Made by a program: the position numbers and the translations under genes
Origin: Rhyzopertha dominica
Taxonomy: Eukaryota; Arthropoda; Insecta; Coleoptera; Bostrichidae
Assembly: GCA_025024175.1 (NCBI GenBank)
Contig: QCXZ01000003.1
Location: 14,171,621-14,235,620, forward strand
Direction of reading: 5' to 3'
DNA length: 64,000 bases
Notes under the pieces: generated by a model
What the model was told of the DNA's origin: nothing
Seen by the model: the letters and a program-made list of their open reading frames with translations, nothing else
Database searches by the model: none
In this document: positions 1 through 13,000 of the stretch, in pieces
How the letters are laid out: each line of letters opens with the position of its first letter
How positions within the stretch are numbered: position 1 is the stretch's first letter

Positions 1-792
1 TTAAACTCTTTAAAAATAGAATATTGGGTGTCCAAAAATTTTTTTTGTTAACTATCATATTTTGCAAATAATGTTAATTTTAGTTAATATTTTTTAACCT
101 TACAGCGTATAATAAATATTGCTTTATAGTTGGATGCCGCCTTTTATTTTCTTCATTTTGTGTCTTTACCATGTATGCGTAATTTTTACTGCTTTTTAAT
201 GAAAAACCGCCATTTTTGTTAATAGGATTGTTCAGAAGTGTTATTTTAGTAGCTTATTACGGTACAAATTATGCCTACATACCCATCGCTGCACACAAAA
301 CCGCAAAATTTGGAGTAACTTTTTAATAAATAAAGTACAAAGTTCGTTCTACAGAGATGAGAGAGGCTAGAAAACGAAACCCTGCGATGAGGCTAGTTTG
401 GTTGTCGCAAGGTTTCGTTTCCTAGCCTCTCTCTCTGTAGAACGAACTTTGTACTTTATTTATTTAAAAGTTACTCCAAATTTTGGGGTTTTGTGTGCAG
501 CGATGGGTATGTAGGCATAATTTGTACCGTAATAAGCTACTAAAGTAACGCTTAAAAAATTCTGAACAACCCTCTTAACAAAAATGGCGGCGACTAGTTT
601 TTCTTGTTTTTCACTAAGAAGGAATAAAAATTGCGCATACATGGTAAGGAAGGAAGGAAATAAAAGCCGGCATCCAACTATAAAGCAATATTTATTATAC
701 GGGGTAAAGTAAAAAATATTTACAAAAATTAACTTTATTTGCAAAATATGATAATTTTTGGACACCCAATATTCTATTTTTAAAGAGTTTAA
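1..792. repeat. Near-perfect 0.79 kb palindrome (foldback/MITE-like element)
   Basis: Left arm 1-387 is the inverse complement of right arm 405-792, with a 17-nt loop. The outer end pairs TTAAACTCTTTA (1-12) with its complement at 781-792. The arms differ by scattered substitutions and small indels, so both are old. The element may continue left of the window, so its true end and target duplication cannot be read. ORFs inside the arms (for example 460-765 minus) mirror each other and show no protein family. Confidence 0.9.
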
Positions 793-1340
793 AAAGACCT
801 ACAATTTTACATATAACTTAAGGTTGTACCTAAAAAAATAAAGAAAATACGAGCCTGAGGAGTTTTAGGTAGCGGACCCTGTATATGGATGTTGCATGTC
901 AGCATTACCCACCCGTGGCAGTTCAATACCTACATATTTACAAAACAACTGGGTTCATAAAAGTACAAATCAAATAAGCATGTGATGGCCTTTGTCGTTG
1001 TGAACGAACGTACGTGATGCATTCCTCTCATAAAGGGTTTTGCAAAATCAACGGTGTCCGTATAAGTCAAAGTAAGCAGTAATAGCGTATTATATTAATC
1101 AGTGCAATAAACGACGAACACTTCAAAAGGGCCCAAACGCCAGATTTGCATAAAATTATAATATAAATTAATTAACACGGCAGGCACTACTTTCAAAAGA
1201 AAAAACCATGCTCTATATTACCAGTATTTATGAACACCCCTTATAATTTTTGCGTTCAGGTTTTTGTTTCAAAAGTCATGATTCTGATTCTGCATAAATC
1301 AGGTGTTTCTAATTCCTACCCATCTCTACCATGAGCACGC
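793..1340. other. Intergenic, nothing recognised
   Basis: AT-rich sequence between two inverted-repeat elements. I see no exon, RNA gene or clear repeat. Confidence 0.5.
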
Positions 1341-2060
1341 CACTGTACAGGGTGTCCCATCTTCGTTGTAATTGTAGGGTATCTTGGTAACCATTAACGC
1401 TAGAGGGTTGTGGTTTCCACATTACTGTATTACTTTTTTGTTCTGAATTCAGCTGTACCGTCGCCATTTTTGTATCATCTTTTGTTTTAAAACCATAGTT
1501 AACTTTTGGGAAATGTAACATTTCTTCAGTTCTCAATATCTCGATTGGCTATGTAGACACAAAAGAACAGTAAAGATATTTTTTATAGATATTTATATTC
1601 TGAAGTCAGTGGCGTACTCAGAATTAGCGGATTACATTTTTTGAGATATAACACAAACTTGCATTTTTTTAAATGGAAACCATAGTTGGCTTTACTATGG
1701 TTGAAAACAACTATTTTTTCTGATTAAGAAAATGTATACATTGTTATGTTTAACTTTACTACTTTTGGTATTATTCCAAATTTTGTAATAATTTAATGAG
1801 ATTTTACATTTTCGTCAAAATGGATATAAATATTTGATGATAAACAATGCATAGGTACTTATCCCCAAATAAACAATCATTTTCATTAGTTACATGGCCT
1901 CCTAGATTACTGATAAAAAAATGCGCTCTTAGGAGTCTTATGTATGTATTCAAATATGCATATATTATTTTTTTTTCAAACGTTATTAAAGTGGCAATTT
2001 TCTGCAGCTAGCATNGGAGCCAAAGTGTCAAATTATATCTTAGCAACAATGACACTCACT

Positions 2061-2083
2061 TTTGCTGCATATACGCAGCAAAA
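2061..2083. repeat. Short hairpin
   Basis: TTTTGCTGC and GCAGCAAAA face each other across a 6-nt loop inside the spacer of the 1.7 kb inverted element. Confidence 0.5.
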
Positions 2084-2426
2084 ATCATTTGCAGCCACGG
2101 CGGCAAATATTAAGGAAACTTGATTAAATTATTTACAACTTCTGAAGCGGCCTCAGCCACTTCAGGGGGCGTGCATTCGATGTCTGACATGGCGAAAACT
2201 GCAAAATGATTAGTTCCAATGGGAAATATTTTTAGAATATTCGGTAAAACTTACAAAATGCAGCCAGGTTTTGTGACACATCAAATTATTTTTCTGGTTG
2301 TTTACATTTCGTCACTAGAGAAACCTTTCCCAGAGCAAACTAAAATAATCACTGAAGCACGATACGCAAATTTAAAATTACTCAAATTTTTAATTAGTGC
2401 TAGATTCTTTGTCGACGTTTAAAAAA

Positions 2427-2543
2427 AAATAGCATATGTTATTTGGAGCTAAAGTGACTTTATGTAGCGCGGCTGGAGTTTAACTGCCGAGCTTGCTACA
2501 TAAAAGTTCACTTTATCTCCTCATAACAAAATATACTATTTAA
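2427..2543. repeat. Imperfect 115-bp hairpin, MITE candidate
   Basis: The core GGAGCTAAAGTGA...GCTACAT is mirrored up to CACTTTATCTCC at 2520, and weaker pairing extends outward to AAATAG/CTATTT. It sits inside the spacer of the larger inverted repeat, so it may be a nested miniature element. No target duplication is clear. Confidence 0.5.
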
Positions 2544-3025
2544 AGGATTAAAATTTTTACTTAATAATATAAATTATATCGTGTATTTTCTTATCCTATA
2601 GCCTCCTGGATGTAAATATGAATAAATTATTTTGAAAAATTTGAAAAATTCCAAAATTAGTAAAAATAAACCTAACAACGTATACATTTTATTAATCAGA
2701 ATAAATAGACTTTTTCAACCATAGCAAAGCTAACTATAGCTTCTATTTAAAAAAATGCAAGTTTGTGTTGTATATCAAAATGTCTTTACAGTTTTTTTTT
2801 TGTATCTACATACCCAAGCAAGAAATTGAGAGCTGAAGAAATGTTACATTTTCCAAAAGTTGGCTATGGCTTTAAAACAAAAGACGATACAAAAATCGCG
2901 ACGGTACAGCTGAGCTCAGAACAAAAAAGTAATACAGTAGTGTCGAAGCAGCAACCCTTTAGCATTAATAGTTACCCAGATACCCTACAATTACAACGAA
3001 AATGGGACACACTGTATATCAAGCT

Positions 3026-4399
3026 GTAAGCAAAAAATTTGAAATGCATCATTATACCGAGTCGTGGGGAGAGGGAGGGGGGTAAACAATGCATCAAGGT
3101 AAGTATTTCTATTTTTTCTGATATGTTATTAATTTGTGATGCTAAGGAAACATTTCATTCGAATTTTCGACTTTGGCAAACAACCAATTCACCATCAAAA
3201 ATACATAAAGCCTCGAAAATTTTACCTAAAAGTTGGTTTGCAAGAATTTGAAACCAGAACCGTTATTGCAGGATCAATAGTTTCGGTGACAAAGCTTTTC
3301 AGTTTGACCATTTTTTTCAATTATAAAAATTTCATTACTTTCAGTAATAACATGCAAGTATGGTTATGAAGGCTTGTTATATTACTTGAAAACCTACTAC
3401 CACTGCCCCAATAGACTCTTACTGGGTCTCGAGGGACCCCAAAGTGACCCCTCTCTCCCCCCTGTTGGATAATTTACGGTATCAAACGCTTCACTGCTAT
3501 GCATCTAGCTGTACTTTTTGACTATACGTATAGGTAAATAACTGTGTGTGTTACGCATGGGAAAAGGCAGGAAAATAACGAGCTGGGCTGTCCTTTATTT
3601 GCACGAAAGGGCTGGCATTTATCTTGAATTACCCGTCTCAGAAGGTGTGTCAAACGATACTGGAAAAAAGTTAGTCAAAATAACAAAGACATCCTCCAAT
3701 CCAATCATGCTGTTCAATCTAGTGTCCAAATTAATTAAGAACAAATTAAAGAAACTGGACATGTAAAAGGTATCCTAAGGTATTCATGTCCGTAATTGTA
3801 TACCAGTGAAGATCAAGCTCTTAATGTATTAGTTAGCATTATGGATAACTCATCTAAGTCAACCACACAACTTCCTCTGGATCAATCGTCTACTGTTTGA
3901 ATATTAAAAAATAACTAATATAACAATACAAACCCTACAAAGTACACATTCACCATGAGCTAAATGAAAACTACAAGATTATTTTATATACATCGCAAAT
4001 GCAATACGGTATCACTTGCAACATGTATCCTGATAGTTCAGTAACACACATCCATTATATCGCTTGTAAATGAAAAGAAATCCAGTTTACAAGTCAGTAT
4101 CAGAGACTTTGGAATAATCTGGAATTTCATGACAAAATACAAACAATTAGATAAATTAGGTGGCTATCAATGGATTAGAGATTTATTACACAACACAGTG
4201 TTGAAATGACCATTTTAGACAAATCATAACATTAATTAGGTATTAGAAATCAATTTAATTCGAGCTTCATGACACAATGACCCTTCTGTTCAGTTCTTTT
4301 TGATTATTCAGTATTCAAGAGTGTAGACATGGAACCAAATACGTTCTTCAATCCAGTACTGACAGTACCAAACAACCTTATAAATATGAATTTTATTAA
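3026..4399. other. Intergenic, nothing firm
   Basis: AT-rich. A 72-residue ORF at 3548-3766 (plus) is Lys-rich at its end and matches nothing I recognise. I do not call it a gene. Confidence 0.4.
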
Positions 4400-4566
4400 T
4401 AATATAATAATAACACTTGGTAATGTTTCAGTTTTTGTTGACTTTAACCTCTTACATGTTTCAGCTTGTAAACTCTTTGAGAAAGGCCTAATAAGCCGAA
4501 ACATGTAAGAGGCTATACTCAATAAAAACTGAAACATTACCAAGTGTTATAATTATTATATTATTA
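4400..4566. repeat. Palindromic tail pair, probably Penelope-like
   Basis: Left arm 4400-4472 and right arm 4494-4566 are inverse complements; both include AAAAACTGAAACATTACC. The inner part of the right arm reads GGCCTAATAAGCC then GAAACATG, the same stem-then-GAAA design as the Penelope-like tails at 14.3, 14.75 and 33.3 kb. Assignment to that class is an inference from the tail alone, since no coding part is present. Confidence 0.5.
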
Positions 4567-5989
4567 AAAAAATGTTTCATTTAGCGCCGTCAAATAAGTC
4601 AATTGAAGTTATGAATTTTATTTTTGAGAACATCTATATGCTGTACTATACCTACTTTTTTTAGTGTGTAGATGAAGAAACTTTTACTTTTAAGAAGATA
4701 TTAACTTGCTATTTGAAACATTTTGATATATGTAGTAAATAAAACATTTTAAAATTATTTTCAATATATTGAGCTCCATCTGACAGCAATCAGTCTGAAG
4801 TAACTGCATGACTACAAATATTTTATTTATATTTTGAGACATAAAACTGTATGTGCAGCTTTCAACTTTTTTGTTTTATTTTTAACTTATTAAAGCAGCC
4901 TCTTCTGAAACAAAAAAAAACAATTTTAAGCGTTTTTATGTATCACAAACTGCTGCTAAGCATATGCTTCTAAATAAATAGAAGGGTATGAATCCATAAG
5001 TGTACCAAAAACAATTTTAAACAAAAGTTTTTAAGCATTTACTTAACATAAAATAATTTTTAAATGTGGTAGACTTCCGGTTGTACAAGAAATGTATACT
5101 AAGCTGGTTTTTTTAGAACTTCTTAATTATAGTATTACATTTTTTGAATTCCTAATGATATTTTAGTGCCACGTTACACACTGTACATGCGGTCTAAAAT
5201 CAGCTAATATAGTGTTATTCGACATATTGTGACAAAAGTGGTGCAAAAAATTAACACATTATAAGCATACCTCTTTCAAAGTAAATCCATTTGTTTTTTA
5301 AGAAAATGTGAAAATGTTTTATAATTATCTACTATTCGGCAAATAGATATAGGAAAAACAAAATAAAAAGGAACGTTCTGAGCACCGTCTGTGGTTTATT
5401 GAAATTGCAAATATACGGTAGTATTTAGACTTATAAGATGTACTACTGTACCAAATTTGAATGACATATCTTGAAAAACAAAACATTAGTCAAAAGAAAT
5501 AAAGTAAAGGAAAATAACTTTGAAAGACTACAACTTGGTAACGAGACAAAATTGCTCCAACGTAAGTTGGTTTATTTTGACACAAGGAAGTTACTGGTCA
5601 TCCTTTATATTTCTTTTATTCTAAATTCCTTACCCAAGAAAACAATCTGTATAATAAAATTGCATAACTTGGATAGGTCCCATTTGGCGGTTACAAAAAT
5701 TTTTCCCCAGGCACTTGACACCCATTTTTACTACATGCAAAATAAAGCATGAACGCCCAGTATATTCATTTAAGATCAACAATAACTGAATTCAGAAATC
5801 AAACAAACCTTGTAGAGCAATTATGGTTTGTTTCAGGTATGGTGTGTATACCTGTATTGTACAAGAAAAATGGGGTATAAGACAACTATTGAAACTGAAC
5901 AAGACAATCACTTAGAATGTTTCTATTTTGCTCTACTATCCTAAGACAACCATCAGTTATTTAAAAAAATTACATAGGAATAGTTTATA
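4567..5989. other. Intergenic, nothing recognised
   Basis: Very AT-rich. The 93-residue ORF at 5471-5752 (plus) has no recognisable domain and no splice or promoter context. Confidence 0.45.
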
Positions 5990-6480
5990 ACAATTACAAA
6001 TCTGAAGGGTCCGTTCGTCCTGGTTTCAATGACTTGCCGAATTCGCGCTTCTTTCCAGCCAATCGTATTCAGTCTGTTGCACAATTGGCATCATTGTATG
6101 TCCTTGCCAAGTTTATTTAATGATCATATTATGTTTATGTAAACATAACCTAAACTAATGGGTACTTTAGAGTTGTCGAAAACTGGGTGTATTAATACCA
6201 TTTCTCAGTTTGTAGGCAAAATATCATCAGGAAGCATAAAGACTGATTCGAGCAACTTATCGCGTATTGATCACAACATCAAATAACAAATAGCAAAATC
6301 TGCGAGTACTATACATAACCAAACACAAACACGTGCACTTTCGTCTTTTACTGTCATGCTGTCATTTTTCTATGGTTACGGGCATGTCCGTCAGCTGATT
6401 GCCTTTCTCTGTTGTCAAACGTTCGACCAGTACATACGTCATGATTACGTATGTACTGGCCGGGTTTAAAAAGGGGCGTT
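5990..6480. promoter_or_regulatory. Promoter-like, less AT-rich interval
   Basis: This interval has more CpG than its surroundings, with a CCAAT box context (AGCCAATCG near 6057), a CACGTG E-box near 6332 and CAGCTG near 6394. A perfect 13-bp-arm hairpin lies at 6427-6459. No coding exon is firmly tied to it; the candidate exon at 6565-6750 lies just beside it. Promoter status is an inference from composition and motifs. Confidence 0.3.
6427..6459. repeat. Perfect 13-bp hairpin
   Basis: CCAGTACATACGT and ACGTATGTACTGG form perfect arms around a 7-nt loop (CATGATT). It could be a protein-binding palindrome or a transposon scar. Confidence 0.7.
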
Positions 6481-6564
6481 GTCTCCCGCCAATTTACAAT
6501 AATTTTTTTAGGGCATTAAAACTCCACAGACGAAAGAAATATTTTGGAATTAGCATTAGCATAC

Positions 6565-6750
6565 CTTTAGCTTCACAAAACATATTTTTCCAGAAAAGTG
6601 TCTTATACCCCATTAGAATATTATTTACAATTGATATCCAAACTTTATCAATTATAAATACTCCATTGTCAGCCTCATCACCACATTCTTCTATGATGGC
6701 AAGTTCACACATTTTATTACTGTGATCATGGCCTGTTATCGCTGCCTCGC
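6565..6750 (-). CDS. Candidate internal exon, unrecognised protein
   Basis: On the minus strand this 186-bp block follows a pyrimidine-rich tract ending in TTTTAAG and is followed by the donor GTATGC. Read in phase 1 at both ends it gives 61 uninterrupted codons with ordinary composition (acidic cluster EECGDEAD, then FIIDKVW and a hydrophobic/aromatic stretch ending FWKNMFCEAK). An internal Met (MCELAII) could be a start if the exon is 5'-terminal. I do not recognise the family and found no partner exons. It lies 320 bp beyond the end of CEBPZ on the same strand. It could also be a chance ORF or a transposon piece. Confidence 0.3.
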
Positions 6751-7044
6751 CTTAAAATGCATATACAAAAGAAAACACGGCAACTTCTAGGTTTGTGTAA
6801 TATACAATAAGTCAACAGCAGACATGTTAAGGCACAAAAATGATAACTAAAAAACCGCATTGCATATACTGACATTTGAGAGGTATATCCAGAGTTATAG
6901 CTCTCTAATTGTCTTTGTATGAGCCATAAAAAATAAAATTCCACCTTTTAAATCAATCAATCTGTTATTTTCGGAAAGGACAATATATGGTAAGGAAACC
7001 ACTTGAATGTCACAAATTATTAACAACATGCAAGCATTATAAAA

Positions 7045-7050
7045 TTTATT
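7045..7050 (-). promoter_or_regulatory. Poly(A) signal of CEBPZ
   Basis: AATAAA on the minus strand, starting 19 nt after the CEBPZ stop codon, implies a very short 3' UTR. Confidence 0.6.
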
Positions 7051-7068
7051 GATTATGTACAACAAAAA

Positions 7069-10000
7069 TTAAAACCTTCTACGTTTCTTCTTTAAGCCCC
7101 CCTCTGCTTTTCCCTTGTCTTTATTGTGTTTTCTTTTAAATCCATTTGCCTTGTGCCCTTTCAAAGAAAACCTATTAGTCTTCTTGCCCAGTGCTTTATT
7201 GTAACCCTGAAGCCATCGATTCCTTTTCTCTTCCCACATTAATTGTTTGGCATCTAGTAAGAACCAAATTTAGAATTCAATAAAATCCAGAATTATTCTC
7301 ATACTTACTTGCATTATCTTTATTTGATATAACATTAGATGTGCCAGGTGCTGCAAAAGAACTGCCTTCATCTTCAAGGATTGATGCAAACTCTTCTGCA
7401 GATGCAAATACAGAACTTAAATCCAATTTCGGTTGCTTTTTCTTTCCTTTTTTACTGCTAGTATTTTCTTCATCATCAGAATCAAATACTATATCGCTCA
7501 TTTCATCATCATCCAAATCTCGAATAAGTTCTAAAAGACACAAGTCTATATATTTTTAACTCAAATGAATTAACACGGTACCTTCATCTTCATCATTGAA
7601 TAGATCTTCATCACCTTCAACATTTCCAGAATCTTTAAATGTTTCATCTCCAGAAAGCTCAGCATTGTCAGATAATTCATCGCTTTCAGAAGCTACTTCA
7701 TCATCCAAGTCTATATCATCTCCTTCAAAATCATTTTCATCGTCTTCCTTTTCAGTTGTATCTGAATTAGCCTTCTTTCTCAGCTTATCCCCAACGTCTG
7801 TTAGGTAATCTAAATCTTCATCTTCTTTTGGAATAAAAGACATTTTATCCAGCATTTCTTCAAATTCTTCACTAGCAACTGATTCTACATCACTGTCCTG
7901 ATCCTCTTCATCATCTCTAGCACTTCTTTCTAATTTATCTTTGAAACGCCTTTGTAGGTAACTGATATAATGTTAAATTTAAGATGATTATTATGAGTTG
8001 CTTTAATTATTACTTACGTGTATAAAAATATTTCGTCCACCGGGATATTTTGTTCTTTTTCATTCATATACGCAATTGTATTTACCCGCAATGACTTGAC
8101 ACCTTTTGGTTGATAGATTTTTCTTTTACCAAATGTTGGATGTGAACCTTGCTTTTCAAGTTCATCTGGCTTTTTTGGATTCTTGAATACAAATCTGTCC
8201 AAAAATCTAATCAAAGTGAAATCCTTTAAGGGGTCTCCAGAATACTTTATACTCTCTCCTAAAATTAGCAGTGTTGAAGATGACACAAATTAAAAAAACT
8301 TAGTAGGCATACCTTTCAATATCTGTTCCGCAAAAAGATTAACAGATGGATGAAAGTGATTCCTCAAATGTAGTAGTTCTACATATGCACAGAATTCTCC
8401 CCCACCATATAATGGATTTCTATTGAAAGGGTTATATTTTAGTATGTTATGCTTTTTTTCTGATAAAGTTACATTGGCAGAGTGAAACCAACTAGCCGTA
8501 GTATTTGTTTCTGTGGCAACACTGTTGGATTTATCATCAGTGCTTACGTCTTCAACAGAATCCTTTTGTGGATTTTTCTATAACAGAAGGAAATCACAAT
8601 TTACCAATCATTAATTAACATTTAATAAGCTGATATGGACAACAAGACAATTATATACAATTGTATAAAATAGGTGATGGATTTGAAAGTTATAACATGA
8701 AAAGTTCTAAAAAGAATAAATTCTTTTAATGTTGTTTTATTGTACAAATCTAATCCCATGTTATATTTGACAAATATTGTTATGTAGTTCAGCTATAACA
8801 AATGCAACATAGAAAAGTTAAAATTAAATTATATAATATAAACATTGATATAAACGTGCTGACTTAAACAAAATTTTAGAACTATAAATTTATCAAATTA
8901 TACCTAGGTAAATAATTCTCAAATGAAAAATGAGGCATATCCAAGGTAAGATTATTAGCACCCCAAAGGTTTACTGCATCTTTCAACAAATTTGAAAGCT
9001 TTATTTGTAAAGAAAATGCTAAATTAAAAAACAAACAAGAACGAAACTGCTATTAACAGTTAAAAAAAGACTAAGAGATCTTCTATATTATGATTAAATG
9101 TCATAGGTATGAACATATCTTTGCAGCTGAATCTGTTACAACTATGTTTTATATTGAGAATCAAATTATTCTGCTTTTTGTCTTATTGTCTTGTAATATT
9201 ATCCTTGCGCTAATTATAGTCCAAATTTTCTCATTTCTCGAAACGAAAGAACTTTCCTATATGAGCTGATGCATATATCAAATTCTATTATAGTTTTATA
9301 GATAAACTTCCTAAATGCAGGTTACAGGACTTGATACACTAACAACAGACAAAAATGTATTTAAATACACAAAATATATTTAAAATATTTGCATTTTAAT
9401 TAGTTTATTCAGTAAGGCCGGTTTCTCTTGTCTTTGTTAAAGTTGATGTTAGCTAAAATCAACCCTGTAACCATGACAACTTCTTAAATTGAGGTATGTG
9501 ATTGGTTTAGGTTTTAAATACAGAGTTGATTTTAGCATAAAATAGAGAAGAGAAATCGACCCTAAGTATATTTAAAATACAATTTCAAGCATTTGGTATT
9601 TAGTATTTGAAGAAGTAGCCAAAATGCATTTTATAATACTTTAAAATGCCACATAAATTCATTTGGAGGGCAGATTTCAGCCATAAATAGTATTAATATA
9701 AAGAAACTAACTAAATACTTATTAGAATTTAATACTGTTTAAAAGTATGGGTACTTGATTAAAAAAGTATTTTAAATACAAAAGTATAGTAGATATCGAT
9801 ACAAATGATATGCCTGATAACTGGTAGTTTGGTAATTATACGTTTTATCAAGGAATAGTATACAAAAACAGTATTAGTATAATGAATTTTGAAAATAACA
9901 TAGTGGCTGAGATACATTTTTGCAAAATATAAGCAAAATCTTTTATAAAAAAAAATAATTTTCTTTTTAAGTAGCATACTTACTACAGAGATACTTAATT

Positions 10001-13000
10001 ATATGTGTATTACGGCGTTAGAAAGGGCTAAAAGTGTGTGAGATGGAACACACTGTTGTTTTGTATAATGAGCCAAAATACACAATTAGTTTTCAAGTAG
10101 GTACAGTGTCATAACACAAAGCTAGTTTTTTTCTGTGGTCTTGGATATACCATGACCTAACACTGTCCTCTCTTTAAATTTGATTTTTCTTACAAGTCAG
10201 CACATTACTATCAGACTGTTTCTAGAGATCTCTCTATCATGTATTTAAATCAAAGTTATTATCCTATAATAATGTTTCGTTTGTATGGTATTAAGTAGTA
10301 TGAGATTTTTGTAAAATACCAGCGATTAGCTGAGCTAAAACAAAACATTTTATTATTATTACCTCTGACTCCACTTTTGTCATATCTGAAGGGTCCTCCA
10401 TTACATCCTCATATTTTTCTTCCTCGTTACCTTCATCTTCCATATTAATGCTACTTTGTTTGGACACAAATGCCTGTATTTCAGGTTTCTTCATAATAAG
10501 CTGTGAAACCAAAAATAGTATACCACATGAAAAACAAGGAGCTGTATACAATGCCAGCTGTAACAACCGTTTAACGAAAACAATTACGCGATTAGTTTCC
10601 TTATCTCTTAAAAGTGCTTTATAAACCAAATTCAAAAGCATAGCCTGATGCGTTGTAGTGGACACCTTTGAGTCAAACAATTTCTTGTACAGAGCTGAAT
10701 AAAATCTGCAATGATATGGATTAAAAACAAATAACAACTGATTTATAGTCAAAATATACCTGTCGTTAATATTACTGGAACAATCGGACACCTGGTACAA
10801 TAAACATAAAGCATGTAGACTAACACTAAAGTTAGCTAAATGTACCACTTTATACATGGTGTCTAGATGTTCTGATACCTTGTTCAACTCCAGTTTTGCA
10901 TATGGATATGCCCTGTTTACTCCCATTAAAAGGGCTGACATCATTCTGCTATCAACATCTCCCTAAGGATTAAACAATTAGTTAAAAGAAAAATTGCCAA
11001 CTTTTCTTGTAACACCTTTTTAATGCAAGCTTTGAAAAATGAAAAGTAAACTTCAATCAGTCTCCTTGCTATCTCAGAGTCTTCGTGGCTCAAGTAGAAC
11101 TGTGATAAGAAGCAAAGGCCATAGTACTGTGCTCTTGTTGATATGTTAGAACGAAACATTAGCTTTTCCACTTCAGACAGTACAACACCCTGCATATTAG
11201 GATGTTTACGAAGAAGCTGCGTTAAACAATAAATAGTTTTAGACGCCACTTTTTGTGAAGGATCCCCAAGTTTGTTCACGATGTATGACAGCAAATTCTG
11301 AAAAATGTAAAGTTACAGAATTAGTATGTCAATCAAGAAAATATTACTTAGTATTTGTAATTATAAGTAATCCTGTCAATTCATTATGTTGGCTGTGGTC
11401 AGTATAACATATCAAGAAGAACACCTTTTTTCTGCTTAGTATTAATGGTCAATTATAAATTTTTGATCCACATTTTCATTTAAATATAAAGATCGATTTA
11501 AATTCGATTTAAATAAGGTTTTTAAAATTCTTTTTAACCATTATTTTTATCAACTCTGTTTGAAAGTGATGCAAACTGCAATGCATTAAATCATATTATA
11601 AAACAAAGAAGTTAAAAAGATATACAGTCAAATTTCAACAGATCAAATGTGGCGCTAAATATTTTGTTCCACTTATCAAGATAATCGGGTGATATAAAAT
11701 ATGAATTATCGAAGTTAAACTTATCAAAACTGACTGTATTTTCATCTTAAAAATTGAAATCTTAACTTTGTACACAAAACAATCATTTGCGTTACGTTTT
11801 GTGTGTTCATTGGTACTTTGATAAAGAAATAATAATTGAAATATAAAAAAAGACAATTGTATAGGTTTCAAAAGATATTTTTGAAGATTACGTTTTATAG
11901 AAATAACTTTAAAGAAATAACAATTTGCGTAAAACATTCTATAATTAATAATATATTGAAGAAATATTTAAAGCAACAAAAAATGTACTATCAGTCAGTA
12001 TATTTCTACTGGTAACATTGAAAACACATTTCAAAAGATATACTTTAAAATAACTGGTTCACTTAATAGTTCATTCGGGATATAAATCTGACACCTCTTT
12101 ATATTTGGATTACCTGCATGGCTCAGTCATTGAAATCAACATTAATTTTTAGAAGTGTTAAATAAATACATAATACTGGGAATGGAGAAGTTGCATAATC
12201 TTCAGAAACATGCTAGCTCAAATCAAATTTGAAGGTATATGCCAAAAGAAAAAAATGTAATTAGTCCTCAAGCAAACTCAAAATATAAATTAAAAATTTG
12301 AATAAAAGCCACACCTCTAAACATGCTTTCACATCACGCATATATAGTTACTACAAATTCTTCGTTAACAAATCAATTATTGAGAGGAATCAGAGTGTCC
12401 CTACTATCCCTTACAGCATTATTCCTCCTACTACAAGAAAACAGAGATCGCTGGCTTTATACACTCAAATTAGAACATTTTGGTCGTGTAGCACAAGCCT
12501 CTCCATATGAATCAAACACAATGCAGATTTTTAGGACTGTACCGTGCAAACAGCTGGCAGTTCACAGAAGTGGTAGGAGAACGCCAATTTGCCAGAATTC
12601 GATGAAACTCTATGCAGAAATTATATAACTCAAATAATAATTCAATAAACACCGCAAAATTTTGTCAACAGGTAGATAAAGAATGAAACTGGAGTAACTA
12701 CTGAATAAAAATTAATAACATGGCCTCCAATCCTCATAAGAAGCATGTTTTGAGCGATTTCTCAATATTATTCGTTTTTTAAGTAGACTTGTAATTAAAA
12801 TATAGCTATTATTTAAAAATCAGTTCAGTAGACCCTGTAGTTTAAACCTTTGTCTTTACAACTGTTGTAGTAGATAGTTGGCTAAAAAGTTTAGAGTTCT
12901 AGTAGTTCTGGAAAAACAACATATAGCAACTGTCAGTTAAAATATATATAAAAAAAAATTAAGTTGAATAAACCACAATATAAATTAATGTACAAGCTGT

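Larger units (their letters stand above)
1341..3025. repeat. 1.7 kb inverted-repeat element, copy pair of a dispersed repeat
   Basis: Left arm about 1341-1785 matches, inverted, right arm about 2640-3025. Both outer ends carry a block that runs from a GGGACAC-like end to an ACATTTTCC/GGAAATGT block. The arms keep long open frames (1309-1536 minus, 2763-3029 plus) that give similar peptides only because the DNA is repeated; no domain is recognisable. About 850 bp between the arms differ and include a separate hairpin at 2427-2543. A third diverged single arm lies at 20410-20645. Confidence 0.8.

Noticed and set aside
460..765. 101-residue minus-strand ORF
   Set aside because: It runs along one arm of the palindrome, and its mirror arm gives related peptide fragments; no family or start context.
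3548..3766. 72-residue ORF with Lys-rich end
   Set aside because: No recognisable family, no promoter or splice context, and short enough to arise by chance.
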